A DNA stretch of 34,025 nt from the NCBI GenBank assembly GCA_008704415.1, contig VXIS01000426.1, forward strand, positions 1 to 34,025, read 5' to 3'. Of the stretch, positions 20,396 through 32,000 are shown piece by piece (position 1 is the first letter of the stretch; each line of letters opens with the position of its first letter). The position numbers were made by a program, and so were the translations under genes. This DNA is from Sphaerosporella brunnea (Eukaryota > Ascomycota > Pezizomycetes > Pezizales > Pyronemataceae). A model generated the notes under the pieces. That model was not told the origin of the DNA, made no database searches, and was given only the letters and a program-made list of their open reading frames with translations.

Positions 20396-23300
20396 CAGCG
20401 TTATGCGAACCGCTAGCTAGTTAAGCCTCCAAAAACACCCATGATTTCGGCCGTTGATCCACGGAACGAGAGTGGGGGCTTGAGGGGAGCGTTAGACTTT
20501 GAACACAAACCTCGAACCATGCTTGCAAGGTCAAGGTACATACGAAGGTTTTTTTTTTGGCGAGGTCAATTGATAATCAAGCCAGGCGGGCCGGCCAGCT
20601 GCCAGCTGCCAGATCAATATTTGCAAAAAAAGAAAAAAAAAAGAAAAAAAATATGTCCGCTGTTCCAAACATCGTGGACTGGGATTTGCACTTCCGTTGA
20701 GGAGGGTCCACGATAGAAAACGAACGCGAGCGCCGAGTCCTCGGTTACGGTCATCACTCGTCACCCACCTCAGACATCTCTCGTTTAAGCGGATCAACCG
20801 CTATCCGTTGAGAAACGGAGGCCAATGAACCACAACCTCCTGGCCGGCCGTGATTTATGCATGTTGGGGTCTCCAGCATGCATGTACTCTAGTCATGAAC
20901 CTACTCGAAAATCCCGCCTGCCTCTCTGGACGGTGTTTCAACGGTGAAAGTCCTGGGGATCCGCTGCCTCAAAAACCTCCAGATTCTTCCATAACATTGC
21001 CTATTGAAGCAGGCGTCGAGAAATCTCCGACACGCCACCATCTTGGCTATGTAACTACTTTTCGCTGAGGCAAATGCAACGGAAGTGTTCTACACACCGG
21101 CCTGATGTAAATATGTACAAGGTATGTATGCGTCTGTCTCTTTATCGTTTCAAACGATCCCACGGTACGTATCTACTCCGCACGCTTTCATGTGGTTGGA
21201 CTTGGGTTTGTCAGGCTCTCGCCGCCTTGCCGAAGCTTTGTGCTCCTCAACTGATAGCTCGCAGCTATTGCTTCTTCAGCATCGAGCCGATCTAGTACAT
21301 CTTTGTGCCTCATGCCGCTTCAAGACGTCATCTTCACCGCAGGTGATGCTTGCTCTAGCGTTATATATGCAATCCCCAGGGCAGGCAGTGTGTGCATGCA
21401 GAAGAAGAAAGAAAGTCTTCACTGCATGGTGTTCTCTCCAAAGGTTTCGCTTTGGCGAGAAAAACGTGTTTCGGGTACCTACATACTTCTTCCCACATAT
21501 CTATGCCATCATATCATTAGTGATCGCCGGCCTCCGGCGGCGGGGTACATATCAGCAGCAGGAAAAACCTGGGGATGGAACTTTTGCCGCAGGCATGGGC
21601 GGGTTCGTTCATTACCATAACGAAGAGCTTGTGGTATACGGCTTTCCCAAATTGGAGTTTTCTAATGCGGGGCAGATCACAGTTTGAAGCAGTAGCAGCT
21701 TCCCAACGGCGCACCCGAGAACGGCGAGCCCATTTAGGTGGGGGCGGGGGAGCGGCGGAGGGGGCGGATTATTGTTTTTCATCTTGGTTTTTTTTTCTAC
21801 AGCTATCTGGGTCTCGGGACCGAGGGCCGGCCCATTTCAGCGCTGCAGGCCGTTGGCGAAAAAGAAAGCAATGTTTCTTTGAGCTTAGGGCGCTGACGTT
21901 CACCGTTCACTGCCCCCCCCCCCCCCCTCAGCGGGTTCCTCTCACGGGAGGAGGAGGCCGGTCTAACCGGTTTTAGAAGTTTTTATTACGGCCGGTGGAG
22001 TTTCTTCCACGTTTTCTTCCTGGTCGCTTTATCGTTTTTCCGGGGGGCCATGCATGGCACCCTTTTTTTTCTTTTCCTTTTTTTTCGCTCGCTCTCTCTC
22101 TCTCTCTTCCCCGCAATTTCTGGAGATTGCCAACAATCGAGGCTTAGCAATGCACTCACCATCACATGAACAAGAAGCAGGATCCACTCGACTCGCTTGA
22201 CAAAGACGATCTCGTCAAGGAGAACAAACCGCGGTGCCAAGTGGGGCATCATTGCCACTACTGGGGCGTATCACCCATTCCTCACATACATACAGAGGAT
22301 GGATAGGAGACCTATGTGCTGAACCCATGCATAGATTACATATTCTAGGTTGGAGGCATATCTCCTCGCCAAAGTCACAAGGCAAGCCTGCAGATTTCTT
22401 CGCAAATGATATCTACTTTCTACAGATGTTTCTGCTTCACGCAGGCGCCGCATCACAGTGGTATCTGCGGCAGTAGATGTTTCACACATACACACATGGG
22501 CTGCTATGCAGTTGCATCCAGTTACAGTATGTGACCTAGGTACATACATATGCTTGGATTCGAGCAGTGCGGATATATCGTCATGATAATCGAACAGAAT
22601 GATATCTTACTATCCACCCAGCGAATCTGTCTGGTTCAGTTGAATGATTGACCGGCAGTTAAAACAGTTCACCAGCTAGAACGGGAGGCGTGACCGAGTT
22701 AGATAATAGTTAACACGGGCGTGCTGCTTCCATGGTTCCTCTAGCTACATCCAACGCACACCATCATGGTTCAACAGCTACTGCTTCTAGCGCCTCCGCA
22801 CTACGCCGCACTGTATGTGAAGACGACGGCTTCGGCCGGTTTACCGCTTTTGGCCGGAAATAAGTGAGTACTTGTACTTGACTAAACGCGGAGGCTGGTG
22901 CCATGGGCTGCTGAGCTGAAGAAGCCTTGGAGAGCCGGTGGTTACTTGAATGTGTATACCGGTACACTTCTCATGAACTACGTTCGGTGTTGTCGTTTTA
23001 TTTGGAACGTGACCCAAAATCGATCTAGGTATGAGCCGGTCAACCGAAGCTATCATTGGAGCTGCCTGCTGCTCCAGCAGCACGATTCAACGGGACGGAA
23101 ACCTTGACTTGTCGTTTTGCAAGAAACTTCAAGCCTGGAAAGGCCGGCCAACTCTAGCTACACACCGTCTCCTCAATAGGGCAGAGCTCTGCGACAGCTT
23201 AACGTCTCTTAACGCTTCCGTCCACATGTCTGGTGGAGGTGGATCACGGAGTCTTCCTAGCTAGGTACATAGACCGGTCTCCTCCTCGAGATGCGCGCCG

Positions 23301-24322
23301 GGATTCCATGGATCCAACGCTGGCGTTTGGATGCATATGACACATGTGTCTCCCCACGACAGAGATAAAACGCAAAACGAATCGACGAGGAAACTGGTCA
23401 TTGAGCGAAACTTCAGATAGATAGAGAACAACCTTGGTCTGACGGGAATAGCGGGTTCCCCCTGGATGCTTGCACGTCATGTTCAAACACGTGCGATTGG
23501 GGATAATATTATAATATTAACGTATCTGCAGCAGCAGCAGCTCATATGCAGTTGTTCCGTTCATAGACCAATAAAAGTGCCAGCTCGGCCGGCCGGCAAC
23601 CTGCAATATAAAAAGCGTGAAAAAAAAACACACACACACATACATGGGGGGGCATTCACGGTCTGGTTCCTGTTCCGAGTACCGCCGTCAGCAATATCGA
23701 CACAAAATGACGAGTACAAGCCCCTCCCGCCACAGCTGATGCGAGCACGGAGAAAACGTCCTTTTGCAGTGCGACCCACTTGTAGCGAGGGGCCTTGATG
23801 GGGCCTGCTTTTGCTTGCTTGCGTGCGTGCGTGCGTGCAACCCACAACTATAGCCCACCCCCGCATTGCTATAGCTCTCTCCCTTGCTGTCCTATCCATC
23901 CATGGGGCCCAAGTCATAATTGGAAGCAGAAGCATGATATGATCGCCAAAGCATGCTTGTTTGCACCTCCTCCTCGTCTGCATTTACTTTGCAGCGACGA
24001 CGACGGCGACAGACGCCTTTGTTGTATAACCCCCCCGTCCGAGCGGAGGCAGGATGATAACCATCCGACAGTACGGAAAGCTCTATGGGAGGTTCCGTAC
24101 TGGGCAACCCCGTCAGTTTGTCCGAAATCGGCGGCGCTGTTCTCGGTGTGTCGAGGAGAGTGGAATACGTAGATACATACCCAACCCCATACAGACCTTC
24201 TGAAAACTGCGCCAACGTCTGACCACCACAGTGATGTTCTCACCCCCTCAGTGCACACATATCAGGAGGCCTATCTAAGGAGGCCGCTGCCGCCGCCCCC
24301 AATCTCCCATTCTCGCAATGAC

Positions 24323-24370
24323 TCAACCAACCAACCAACCAACCAACCAACCAACCACCAAAAAAAAAAA
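24323..24370. repeat. CCAA tetranucleotide microsatellite with A tract
   Basis: About nine copies of AACC run into an A10 tract, in the gene-free interval. Confidence 0.93.
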
Positions 24371-24720
24371 CGTGCTTCCGAATACCATCCGAAATACCCA
24401 AAGAAAGGTAATCCGTCAAACCATAGCAAAAAATGAAAAAGAAAAGGAGAAAAGAAAAAAGAAAAGGAAATGCGCATGCACAACTTTTTGACAGCAGCTC
24501 CCGTTGGCGTCTAACCGGCTTTCCGGGCCTAAATTCCGCACCGCTACCCGCAGCTGTCACACCGTTGGAACCCGTCGGGTCTTACCGCAAAAACGCCCGG
24601 CAGGTGGCCTCGGTCGGAAGCGCAGCAGCGCCCCAACCCCATCCATCAGGTGTCCACTTCTCAACTCACCTGCTGGTTCGCGGGTTCTCTTTCCTGCTGG
24701 AAAAGGGGAGGCTTGTGCGC

Positions 24721-24753
24721 ATCACCATCATCATCATCATCATCATCATCACC
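24721..24753. repeat. CAT trinucleotide microsatellite
   Basis: About ten copies of ATC/CAT in non-coding DNA. A frame through it would code for poly-His or poly-Ile but has no other support. Confidence 0.9.
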
Positions 24754-24967
24754 AGCGAGCGGCGGAAACTAGTTGGCTTTTTAGCTCTCTCGTACCAAAA
24801 AGTAAAAGTTGATCATGGGGATTTCGGAAAGTACGCCAGTTGTTCTAGCATACTCCACAGTAAAAGCGCCGCCAGTCAGCCCCCCTGTTAACGTTGGTCG
24901 CTGACCATGATCAGATCACCGGGAAATGTTCCCTATCAACCACAGGATCGTACCATGATGCACACAG

Positions 24968-24992
24968 GGAGGAGGAGGAGGAGGAGGAGGAG
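24968..24992. repeat. GGA trinucleotide microsatellite
   Basis: Eight copies of GGA in the gene-free interval. Confidence 0.9.
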
Positions 24993-25276
24993 CGGTTGAT
25001 GTTGATCATCATCTCAATACTGCGGAGTAGACGGTCGCCAGCTCCGAAATACACCTACAGCTTAGAACATATCGTCTCTGATCATGATTTGGAACCATGG
25101 TCATGACGAGCGACTTCGGGACGTTGCTCAGGCGGGAAAAGAAAAAAAAAAAAAAAGGTAACTATCTACATAGTTTCGGACTGAAGGTGGGGGGTCTCCC
25201 CCCGTTCTTAATCGATCGCAGTTAGTAACGCCAGCGCGAGCTATCATCTACTCTACATCACTCGTCATCCTTATAC

Positions 25277-25305
25277 CTCTCTCTCTGTGTGTGTGTGTGT
25301 GTGTG
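25277..25305. repeat. CT/GT dinucleotide microsatellite
   Basis: A short CT run joins directly to about nine GT units. Confidence 0.92.
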
Positions 25306-25517
25306 CAGACGTCCGTTTTCCTCCCAGAAACACAGCGAATAGGCAGTTTAGCCAGATCTCAATCTTAAAAAAAAAAAAAACTCTATCTCTCGGTTCGCTT
25401 CCCGACGACGCACTGTTCTTTGCAGCAACCGAGATGTTCTAAGTTGATCGCCAACCCTACTACTTACATACACATCCGGCCCCAAGCGAACGGAAAATCC
25501 GGCCGGGGCACATATGA

Positions 25518-25562
25518 TCCTCATCCTCATCCTCATCATCCTCATCCTCATCATCATCATCA
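25518..25562. repeat. CTCATC microsatellite
   Basis: A mixed run of CTCATC and ATC units, about 45 bp, in the gene-free interval. Confidence 0.9.
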
Positions 25563-26067
25563 CCAGCAAGCATCCGAATAGGCTGTATTCAAAACACCCG
25601 CGTGGCAGTAGTTGTTGTTGGCTCGCTCCTCGGGAAGATATGGGTCAATTGAACCGGATGGGTAAAAAAAAAAAAAAAAATCTTTGGCAAGCTAGCGATA
25701 TCGCGGATCATACATTATCCGCCCCCCCATGGCTATGGAACTATGTACATGTAACCCCCCCGTACTCGGATTGTGGAGACGGGCGGCGGGAATTTGGTTC
25801 GCAAAGCAGGCGTTCATGTGTGGTCACTCGCAGTAGCGCGGCCAAACTGTTTTGCTATATAGAGCTAGAGCGGCTGGCTACTGGCGTCCATTGGGGCTTT
25901 TGTGTGCTATGTATACAGCTAGTGGACTTCATCTGAAGGGCTTGAGCTAGCTAGCAGCTAGCTAGTCAACATGTAGAACCAAGTTGTCCTCAAAAATTTC
26001 CCCAGTCTGTAGGGTGACAGCAGTAGAGTAAGCTTCGGCTTTAACCGTTTTTACCAAAAAACGCCGT

Positions 26068-26138
26068 ACTCCTCCTCCTCCTCCTCCTCCATTGTAGATG
26101 GACAGTTCATCGCCATCCTCTGGCGGGGGGGGGGGGGG
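26068..26138. repeat. CTC triplet run and G homopolymer
   Basis: About seven CTC units (26068-26091) lie near a run of about 13 G (26126-26138), which is followed by a purine-rich GGA/GGGA stretch. Confidence 0.85.
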
Positions 26139-26695
26139 AGGAGGAGGGAGGGGAGGGCAAAAAACCTGCATCCTGACCCCCCCCCCCTACATAGCCTGTT
26201 ACATGTAAATGGTTACTCCTCCTTCTTCTTCTTCTGCGTGTAGCAGCTAGTCGAAGGCGGGAGACAGCCTCTTCCAGCGCCGAGAATAACGAAGTCGCTG
26301 CACCCGCAGATATATCCATCATCCTCGAGGTTGGTTGGTTGGCTGGTTGTTGCGTTGTGTAGCTGGCGTCTACAGCAACCGCCGGCAATCCACTGTACCC
26401 TGACGCCTACCTACTGTTTCTAGCGCTGTTCACAAACCCACCAACGTGTAGTTAAGTTAAGTGACTCCGTATGTACACAGCAACAGAGCCCTTGGTGTAC
26501 TTGATATGGTAACGTAGTCGATTTGTGAGTCATGAATTATCACCCGGCCAGCCGCCGCTTGTTATTACGACCTGAATTTATCGCTGACCGATGTTGTACT
26601 TGTTCGAGTGATACTCTATGACCACCAAGGAGCCACAAAAGAAATATCAAGCAGAGTAGAAAAACATGGGTATCACAAGCACTGCAACCTACCCA

Positions 26696-28137
26696 CTACG
26701 TAATCCCGTTCTTCACCATCGCCGCCAACACCGCCGCCCCAACAATACCCCCATCCCTCACCTCCACCAGGCGTACTTTCCCCTCCCCCACCAGCGTATC
26801 CAAAAACCTCTGGCACCTCTCCCTAAACCCGTAGTACCTCTCCAGTACCGTACCCGTGCACCCAACCACAATTCTCTCCCTCCGCAACTCATCATTAACC
26901 GCCAACACGCCCACCGTCGCCGCCGCCAACAATCCCGCAGCTCTGGTCGACACTGCCTCGGCCACGGCTCTGAACGTTCTCGCCCGGGGCAGCAACCAAA
27001 AGTCCAAGTCAGGGGCCAGCAGCTCTCGTGCCGCCTCGTCCGATGTGGCACCCTCGATTTCGGAGCAGAGCTTTGTGGAGAGGGCATAGGGTGTTGTAAG
27101 CCATTCCGGCACTTCACAAAGATCCGAGAAAAGGGTACAGAGGACGAGGCGGACGATTTCGCCGAGGTACCGGCCGCCGAGCATTTCCTCGAGCGGCTGG
27201 AAGCCGGGCTTTTCGTTGGCGACGTCGAGGGCGAGGTCCCAAGGGGTGCGGAATTTGGCGAGCGGGGGAAGGGTGCCGTTGATGCTCCATTCGGTGTTGA
27301 TTAAGATGGATTTATGTGAAGGGGAGGAGGGTTGCTTGGAAGCTGAGAGCTTGCAAGGCGGACAGAGGCAGGCGCTGTTGGTGCCGGTGCCCGCGATTAT
27401 TCCGGCCGCGGCGAGGGTGGGGTGGAAGTACGCGGCGGAGAGAAGCGTGGCCACGGAGTCGTTCGTTATGGAGACTATGCGCAGTGGCGGCAAGGAGGGG
27501 AGCTGGGAGTAGCCGGCTTCCAGGAGGGCGGTGAGGTTGTTGGTGGTGCGGAAGGTGAAGCCTTTGCCCATCGGCATCAGCAGGGCGGAGGTGTGCGAGG
27601 ACTGTCTATCCCGCGCCATCAGCAAACACGAGCATGTTGGGGCGGGTGGGTGTGGGGCGCTTACTCCATCGGGAACGAAAAGCAAACACCCAATTCGACG
27701 CCGCGCTCAAACAGGATTTCCCGGTCTGCGGCGTTCAGGAGGGAAACACAGTCGCTCAGGATGTCCGCGATGCGCTCCGCCACCCACGCGAAGAGCTCTT
27801 CGGCTGCCCCGCGCTTGAGGCGGGCGGGGACTTCCCAGTTGCCCTGCACCACCACGTGCACCTTCGTCTCTGTCGCCCCGTCCAGCTCCACAACCGCCAC
27901 CCTCAAGTTCGAGCCGCCCAGATCCATCGCCAGGAACTTCCCGCACTCGCGACCGCTGGGCAACGCAGTGACAGGGGTGGACAGGAATTCAGCGCTGGAA
28001 TGCTGCGCCACGTGGTGGAATGCGTGTTCGAAATCCTTTGCGATCTGCGGGAGGCGAAGCAGCGGCGCTCGCAGCAGCATCAGCGCTTCCGCCTCCGGCC
28101 AGTTCTTGTCGGTGTCGCTGTCGTTCGCAAAGTGCAT
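26696..28137 (-). CDS. Hexokinase-like protein (atypical, probably regulatory; HxkC/XprF-like)
   Basis: The model is complement(join(26696..27605, 27665..28137)), 460 residues, near the usual 480-500. The 59-bp intron (donor GTAAGC, branch GCTGATG, acceptor ATAG) joins FPME to QSSHTSALLMPMGKGF. Hexokinase landmarks are LAMDLGGSNLRV (residues 69-80), SFPMEQ, TND (catalytic Asp D207), GTGTNSA (N234), NTEW (E263) and PGFQPLEEM (E297). Departures: the canonical WTKGF sugar-site motif is MGKGF (Thr and Trp lost), the first DGS nucleotide-site motif is replaced by GCTG, and the second is DGG. Family knowledge: A. nidulans HxkC and HxkD/XprF are hexokinase-like proteins without normal kinase activity that affect proteolysis and carbon signalling. 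Placement in that group is inferred. The start at 28137 (MHFANDS) is the first in-frame ATG; upstream codons extend the frame only to a GTG. Confidence 0.87.
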
Positions 28138-28485
28138 CGATGAAAGAAAGAACGATGGCGCTGGGCGAGGTGCATAGCTGACCACCGGCTGCTCTTTATT
28201 GATGACTCAACGACGAGAGAGAGGGACACGTGTCCGTGCACTATTTTGGGACGCAGATGCTTGCGGGAGATCGCGGTGACGGCACCAGGCGAGATTGATT
28301 GGTGGGTGGCTCAGATGTTCCGCTGTTGCCCAGAGATCCAATACGTGTAGGACTTCATCCATCTATTTTGGACTCCGCTGCAGGTGCACGGTTCGTTGCA
28401 GCCGCCTGCCGTCGACGAATAAACGAGGCGCGTTTTTGATGGCTGTTAGCGTGTTTCAGCGTGCAGCGAGAGGAGTGTGTGATCG

Positions 28486-28520
28486 CGGGCGGGCGGGCGG
28501 GCGGGCGGGCGGGCGGGCGG
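28486..28520. repeat. GGGC tetranucleotide tract
   Basis: About eight GGGC units in a row within the divergent promoter, followed by GGCCGCCCG. Eight closely spaced G3 runs fit a G-quadruplex pattern on the plus strand. Confidence 0.92.
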
Positions 28521-28570
28521 CCGCCCGAGCAGCGGTGGGAGCGAAGTGTGGCGCGCACCAGGCGAGGTGG

Positions 28571-28626
28571 GTGTGGCTCGGTCGGGTGCACGTGTGGCTC
28601 GTTCGGTGCACGTGTGGCTCGGCCAC
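28571..28626. repeat. 20-21-bp tandem repeat carrying CACGTG boxes
   Basis: Two full units (28571-28591 and 28592-28611) and one partial unit (28612-28626) each begin GTGTGGCTCG. The unit junctions create CACGTG at 28589-28594 and 28609-28614, exactly 20 bp apart. CACGTG is the core bound by bHLH factors. Confidence 0.9.
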
Positions 28627-29038
28627 CACACCCTGGCTCAGCCGCATCTCTTGGCCGCCAAAAAAGTTTCGACGCGTCTCTCCGCCCGTGATCGTGGCGA
28701 GCTGTGGCTTTGCCGAGTGAAAGCAATCGTCCTTTGCACGCCCAACGCTTCCAGACGACCTTTTGTCTTCTGCGCCTGCTCCTTGTCATTCTCGTGCCGC
28801 GGGTTTGCATGTATATTGCTGGATGCGTATGTGCACGCTCGGTCGAAGTGTGAAGCAAGGCTCAAAGAACGAGGGGACCATGAAGAACTCTCAACGCGAA
28901 TTCCACAAAGCAAACACCACCGCAAAAACGCGAATGGACGTAGAGAACTGCTGATTTATGCTACGGGTTCGTCCTGATCCCTTTCTATTGTACCTGTGAA
29001 AGCAAATCCATCACCATCGACCCCCCCATCGCCGTGTC

Positions 29039-32000
29039 ATGGCCACTTTCGACGCCGCGAAACCGCCAAATGCCCTAAAAGTAAACTCCAGGTCGCGGTA
29101 CACCAGCGACCCCTTCCTCCTCCCCCAACATTCACAAACACCACCACCACATGTCCCATCATCATCACTACCACTACCACTACCACCATCACCACCACTC
29201 CCCCTCCGCTGCCGCTTCGAACCCTCATCATCAAGCTCTCCCCCGTCTCCGCACCGCGAGACAACTTCATTCTCTCCCTTCCATTCTCATACGCCAAGTT
29301 CTTTCCCTCCCACCGCCGCGTCTTGTGCTCCAATCTACATCTCTTCCGACGACGACGAAATCGTAGTGACCGGGTCGCGAACGCTAAAGCCCCGCACTAT
29401 GGATCCCACCGGCGCATCTTCGTCGGAAACTCGACGGTCCACGCGCGTCAAGGCGAAGCCGGCCGCCGTCGCCTCCCGAGCCAAACCCACTATGGCCAAA
29501 GCCAAACCAGCCGTTTCAGGCTCTTCCGAAGCGACCAACAAACACAACTTGCGTCCGCAACGCAAGAACCCGTTCTTTTATTACAACACGGATTCCTCGG
29601 AAGAAGATGGCGACGACGACGACAAGGGCTACGTCGATCGCGATGACAGCGCCGACGACGACGAGGAAGACGCCGCGTCGTCCGTGCAGTCTTCGGAAGC
29701 CCCAGCTGCTGATCTACTCGAGCGTGGTGCCGCCGCCGGCAAGGGGCTGCGTCCGAGGAAAGCTCTGAACCGCCCGCCTACGCTCAAAGGCTATGTCGAC
29801 ATTAACAGTGTCTTGTCATCCAAACGCGCAGCCCGCAGGAACCAGAAGAACAAGGCTAGGGGGGCAGTGAAGAAGACTCGTCTACCCCCCGGCAAAGCGT
29901 GCAGGTCCTGCAGGGAGACCAGGCGGAAGTGCGATCGCAAGAAGCCCAAGTGCTCCGAGTGCATCAAGACAGGTAGAAACTGTGTTGTTCCGGAAGCTGG
30001 AGCACTCGAAGACGAACAATCCGAGGATGACTGGGCAAATGGAAGGCCGGATTCTATTCGCGCTGAGATCCGTAAGACTCTCACCGAGACTAGGAAGAGG
30101 AGAGACGCGTTCTACGTGCACTATAGAGACTTGTTCGAGCCTCTGTTGCCGGAAAAGAACTACATCGCCAAACTGGCCGAGAAGAAACTCTCGGTGCCGA
30201 AAGATGATGTTGCGATGACGGACGGTCAGCCGAAGGAAGAGAACTTGGCAAGCGATGACGATAAAAAACCCGACGATACCCAAGACCCGAAGGATGCCGA
30301 ACCAACCAAGTTTGAGGTCAAAGTCAGGGAGGATATCAAGAGCGGCGAGCCTCAACCTGTCGCCGTGCCTACCGAGCACCTAGAAGTGATCCCTTATAAG
30401 CTGTTGGAGAAGCAACCGGAACAGTATGTGCAACCCATCATTTATGACAAACAAACGCTCCAGCCGTGTCTGACTCAGGTGTGTGTAGCGTCAAAGCGGT
30501 AATGAAGCCTTACCAGCTTTCTGGCCTGTCCTACCTAGTGTGGCTGTACAAGAATGGCGTCTCCGGAATTCTGGGTGACGAGATGGGTTTGGGAAAGACG
30601 TTGCAGACTCTTTCCCTCTTCTCGTATCTCACGACATATGAGCCAACTCCTCCAGGACACCAGCGCCCGTTCCTCGTGGTGTGTCCGCTTTCTGTCCTGT
30701 CATCATGGATGGATGAATGCAAGAAGTGGACTCCTCACTTGCGTGCGATTCGTTTCCATGGACCTGCCGACGAACGTATCAGGCTCAAGAAAGTGGTTGA
30801 GTCTGGCGAGCCATACGGTATCGATGATTCTGAGGGCGAAGGGCGTGGCTATGATGTGGTCGTGACCAGCTACGAAGTGTTCGAGCGGGAGAAGGCGTGG
30901 TTCCGCCGGGCATTTGTCTGGCGTTATGTCGTGGTAAGTTTCCGCTATCCCCCCCCCCCCCCCCACCGAGGGCGTTTCATGTGCTAATGACAAAAAGTTG
31001 GACGAAGGCCACAAGATCAAAAACGAGAAGACCAACATCTCGATGGCGCTGCAGGGATTGGCTGCCGAATTCCGTCTCATCTTGACAGGAACGCCCCTCC
31101 AAAACAACCTCACCGAGCTTTGGGCGCTTCTTCATTGGCTCTACCCTGATATTTTCATCGATAACACCAGCAAGCTTTTCAGCGACGCGTTTGATCTCAC
31201 GTTGGGCAAGAACGATCTCAATGTCATGGATAACGCTAGAAAGCTGTTGGAACTTGTCATGCTCCGTCGTATGAAGGAGAGCCAGGGTGTCAACCTTGGT
31301 CTGCCTAAGAAAACAGAATTGATAATGTTCCTGCCTCTCACCCCCATGCAGAGGTTCTGGTACAAGAGGCTTTTGACGAGACTCGACCAAGGTCTTTTAG
31401 AAGGAGTTTTCCAAAATTCTAAGGACAAGGCCGCCGGCGATATCAAGGAGTCGGAAGGGAGCCACGTTGTGAAAGATGAGGAGCTCGGTGTCGGTGAATT
31501 GGAGGATCTTGCTGAAGATGAGTGGGGAGCGACCAAGAAGATCGTCGAGCAAGCCGTCCACGAAAGCAGGTCCACAGACGGCAAATGGCGGAAGCTGATG
31601 AACCTATTAATGCAGCTCCGCAAGGTATTTCCACCTCCCCCTTATTCTTGAGTATATCTAACCGTCATAGTGCTGTGACCACCCTTTCCTCCTTCCTAAT
31701 GCTGAGCCCGAGGGGGAAATGGATCTCTCGACCACGATTATGCTCGCATCGTCGAAAATGATTTTCCTCGACAAGCTGATCGAAGAGCTTTGCATGAAAC
31801 AGGGCAAAAAGGTGTTAATCTTTTCTGGTTTCACGAAGATGTTGGATCTCTGCGAGGATTTCCTTCAGCTAAAGGGCGGTGATGGTTCGCGGTTCAAGTT
31901 CGGCCGTTTGGACGGAACCACGCCTCGAGCTCGCCGCAATTTGGCCATTCGTCTTTTCAACAACGATGCCTGTGAGTTCTCAAATAATTTATGTTCGAAG

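Larger units (their letters stand above)
17054..26695. other. About 9.6 kb without a supportable protein gene
   Basis: This lies upstream of xlnR and downstream of the hexokinase-like gene. Open frames up to about 240 codons occur (for example 16999-17718 minus, 18473-18952 plus, 21124-21687 plus) but none shows a family motif, and most are proline- or arginine-rich or cross homopolymers. The stretch carries many homopolymers, microsatellites and short GTAC- or CTAG-centred palindromes. The xlnR-proximal 1-2 kb is presumably promoter. No tRNA with a matching acceptor stem was found by eye. A faint 5S rRNA-like motif at 20310-20335 and a short coding-like stretch at 22160-22258 (minus) are described in the findings. 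Confidence 0.6.
28138..29038. promoter_or_regulatory. Divergent promoter region between the hexokinase-like and SNF2 genes
   Basis: About 900 bp separate two start codons facing away from each other, so both promoters lie here. It holds a GGGC tract, a tandem repeat with two CACGTG boxes and C-rich stretches close to the SNF2 start. No TATA box position can be assigned with confidence, and no protein gene was seen. Confidence 0.6.

Noticed and set aside
21124..21687. 187-codon plus-strand frame in the gene-free interval
   Set aside because: It lacks any recognised motif and overlaps several equally long frames; treated as chance.
24721..24753. CRISPR-like or short-spaced repeat array
   Set aside because: Simple trinucleotide repetition with no spacers; CRISPR arrays are not expected in a fungal nuclear genome.
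27422..28177. 251-codon plus-strand frame opposite the hexokinase-like gene
   Set aside because: Antisense to exons with clear hexokinase motifs; its openness comes from high GC.
30466..30502. Frameshift or pseudogene in the SNF2 gene at the GT run
   Set aside because: A 65-bp intron with good donor, branch and acceptor sites removes the conflict and keeps phase, so no broken gene needs to be assumed.
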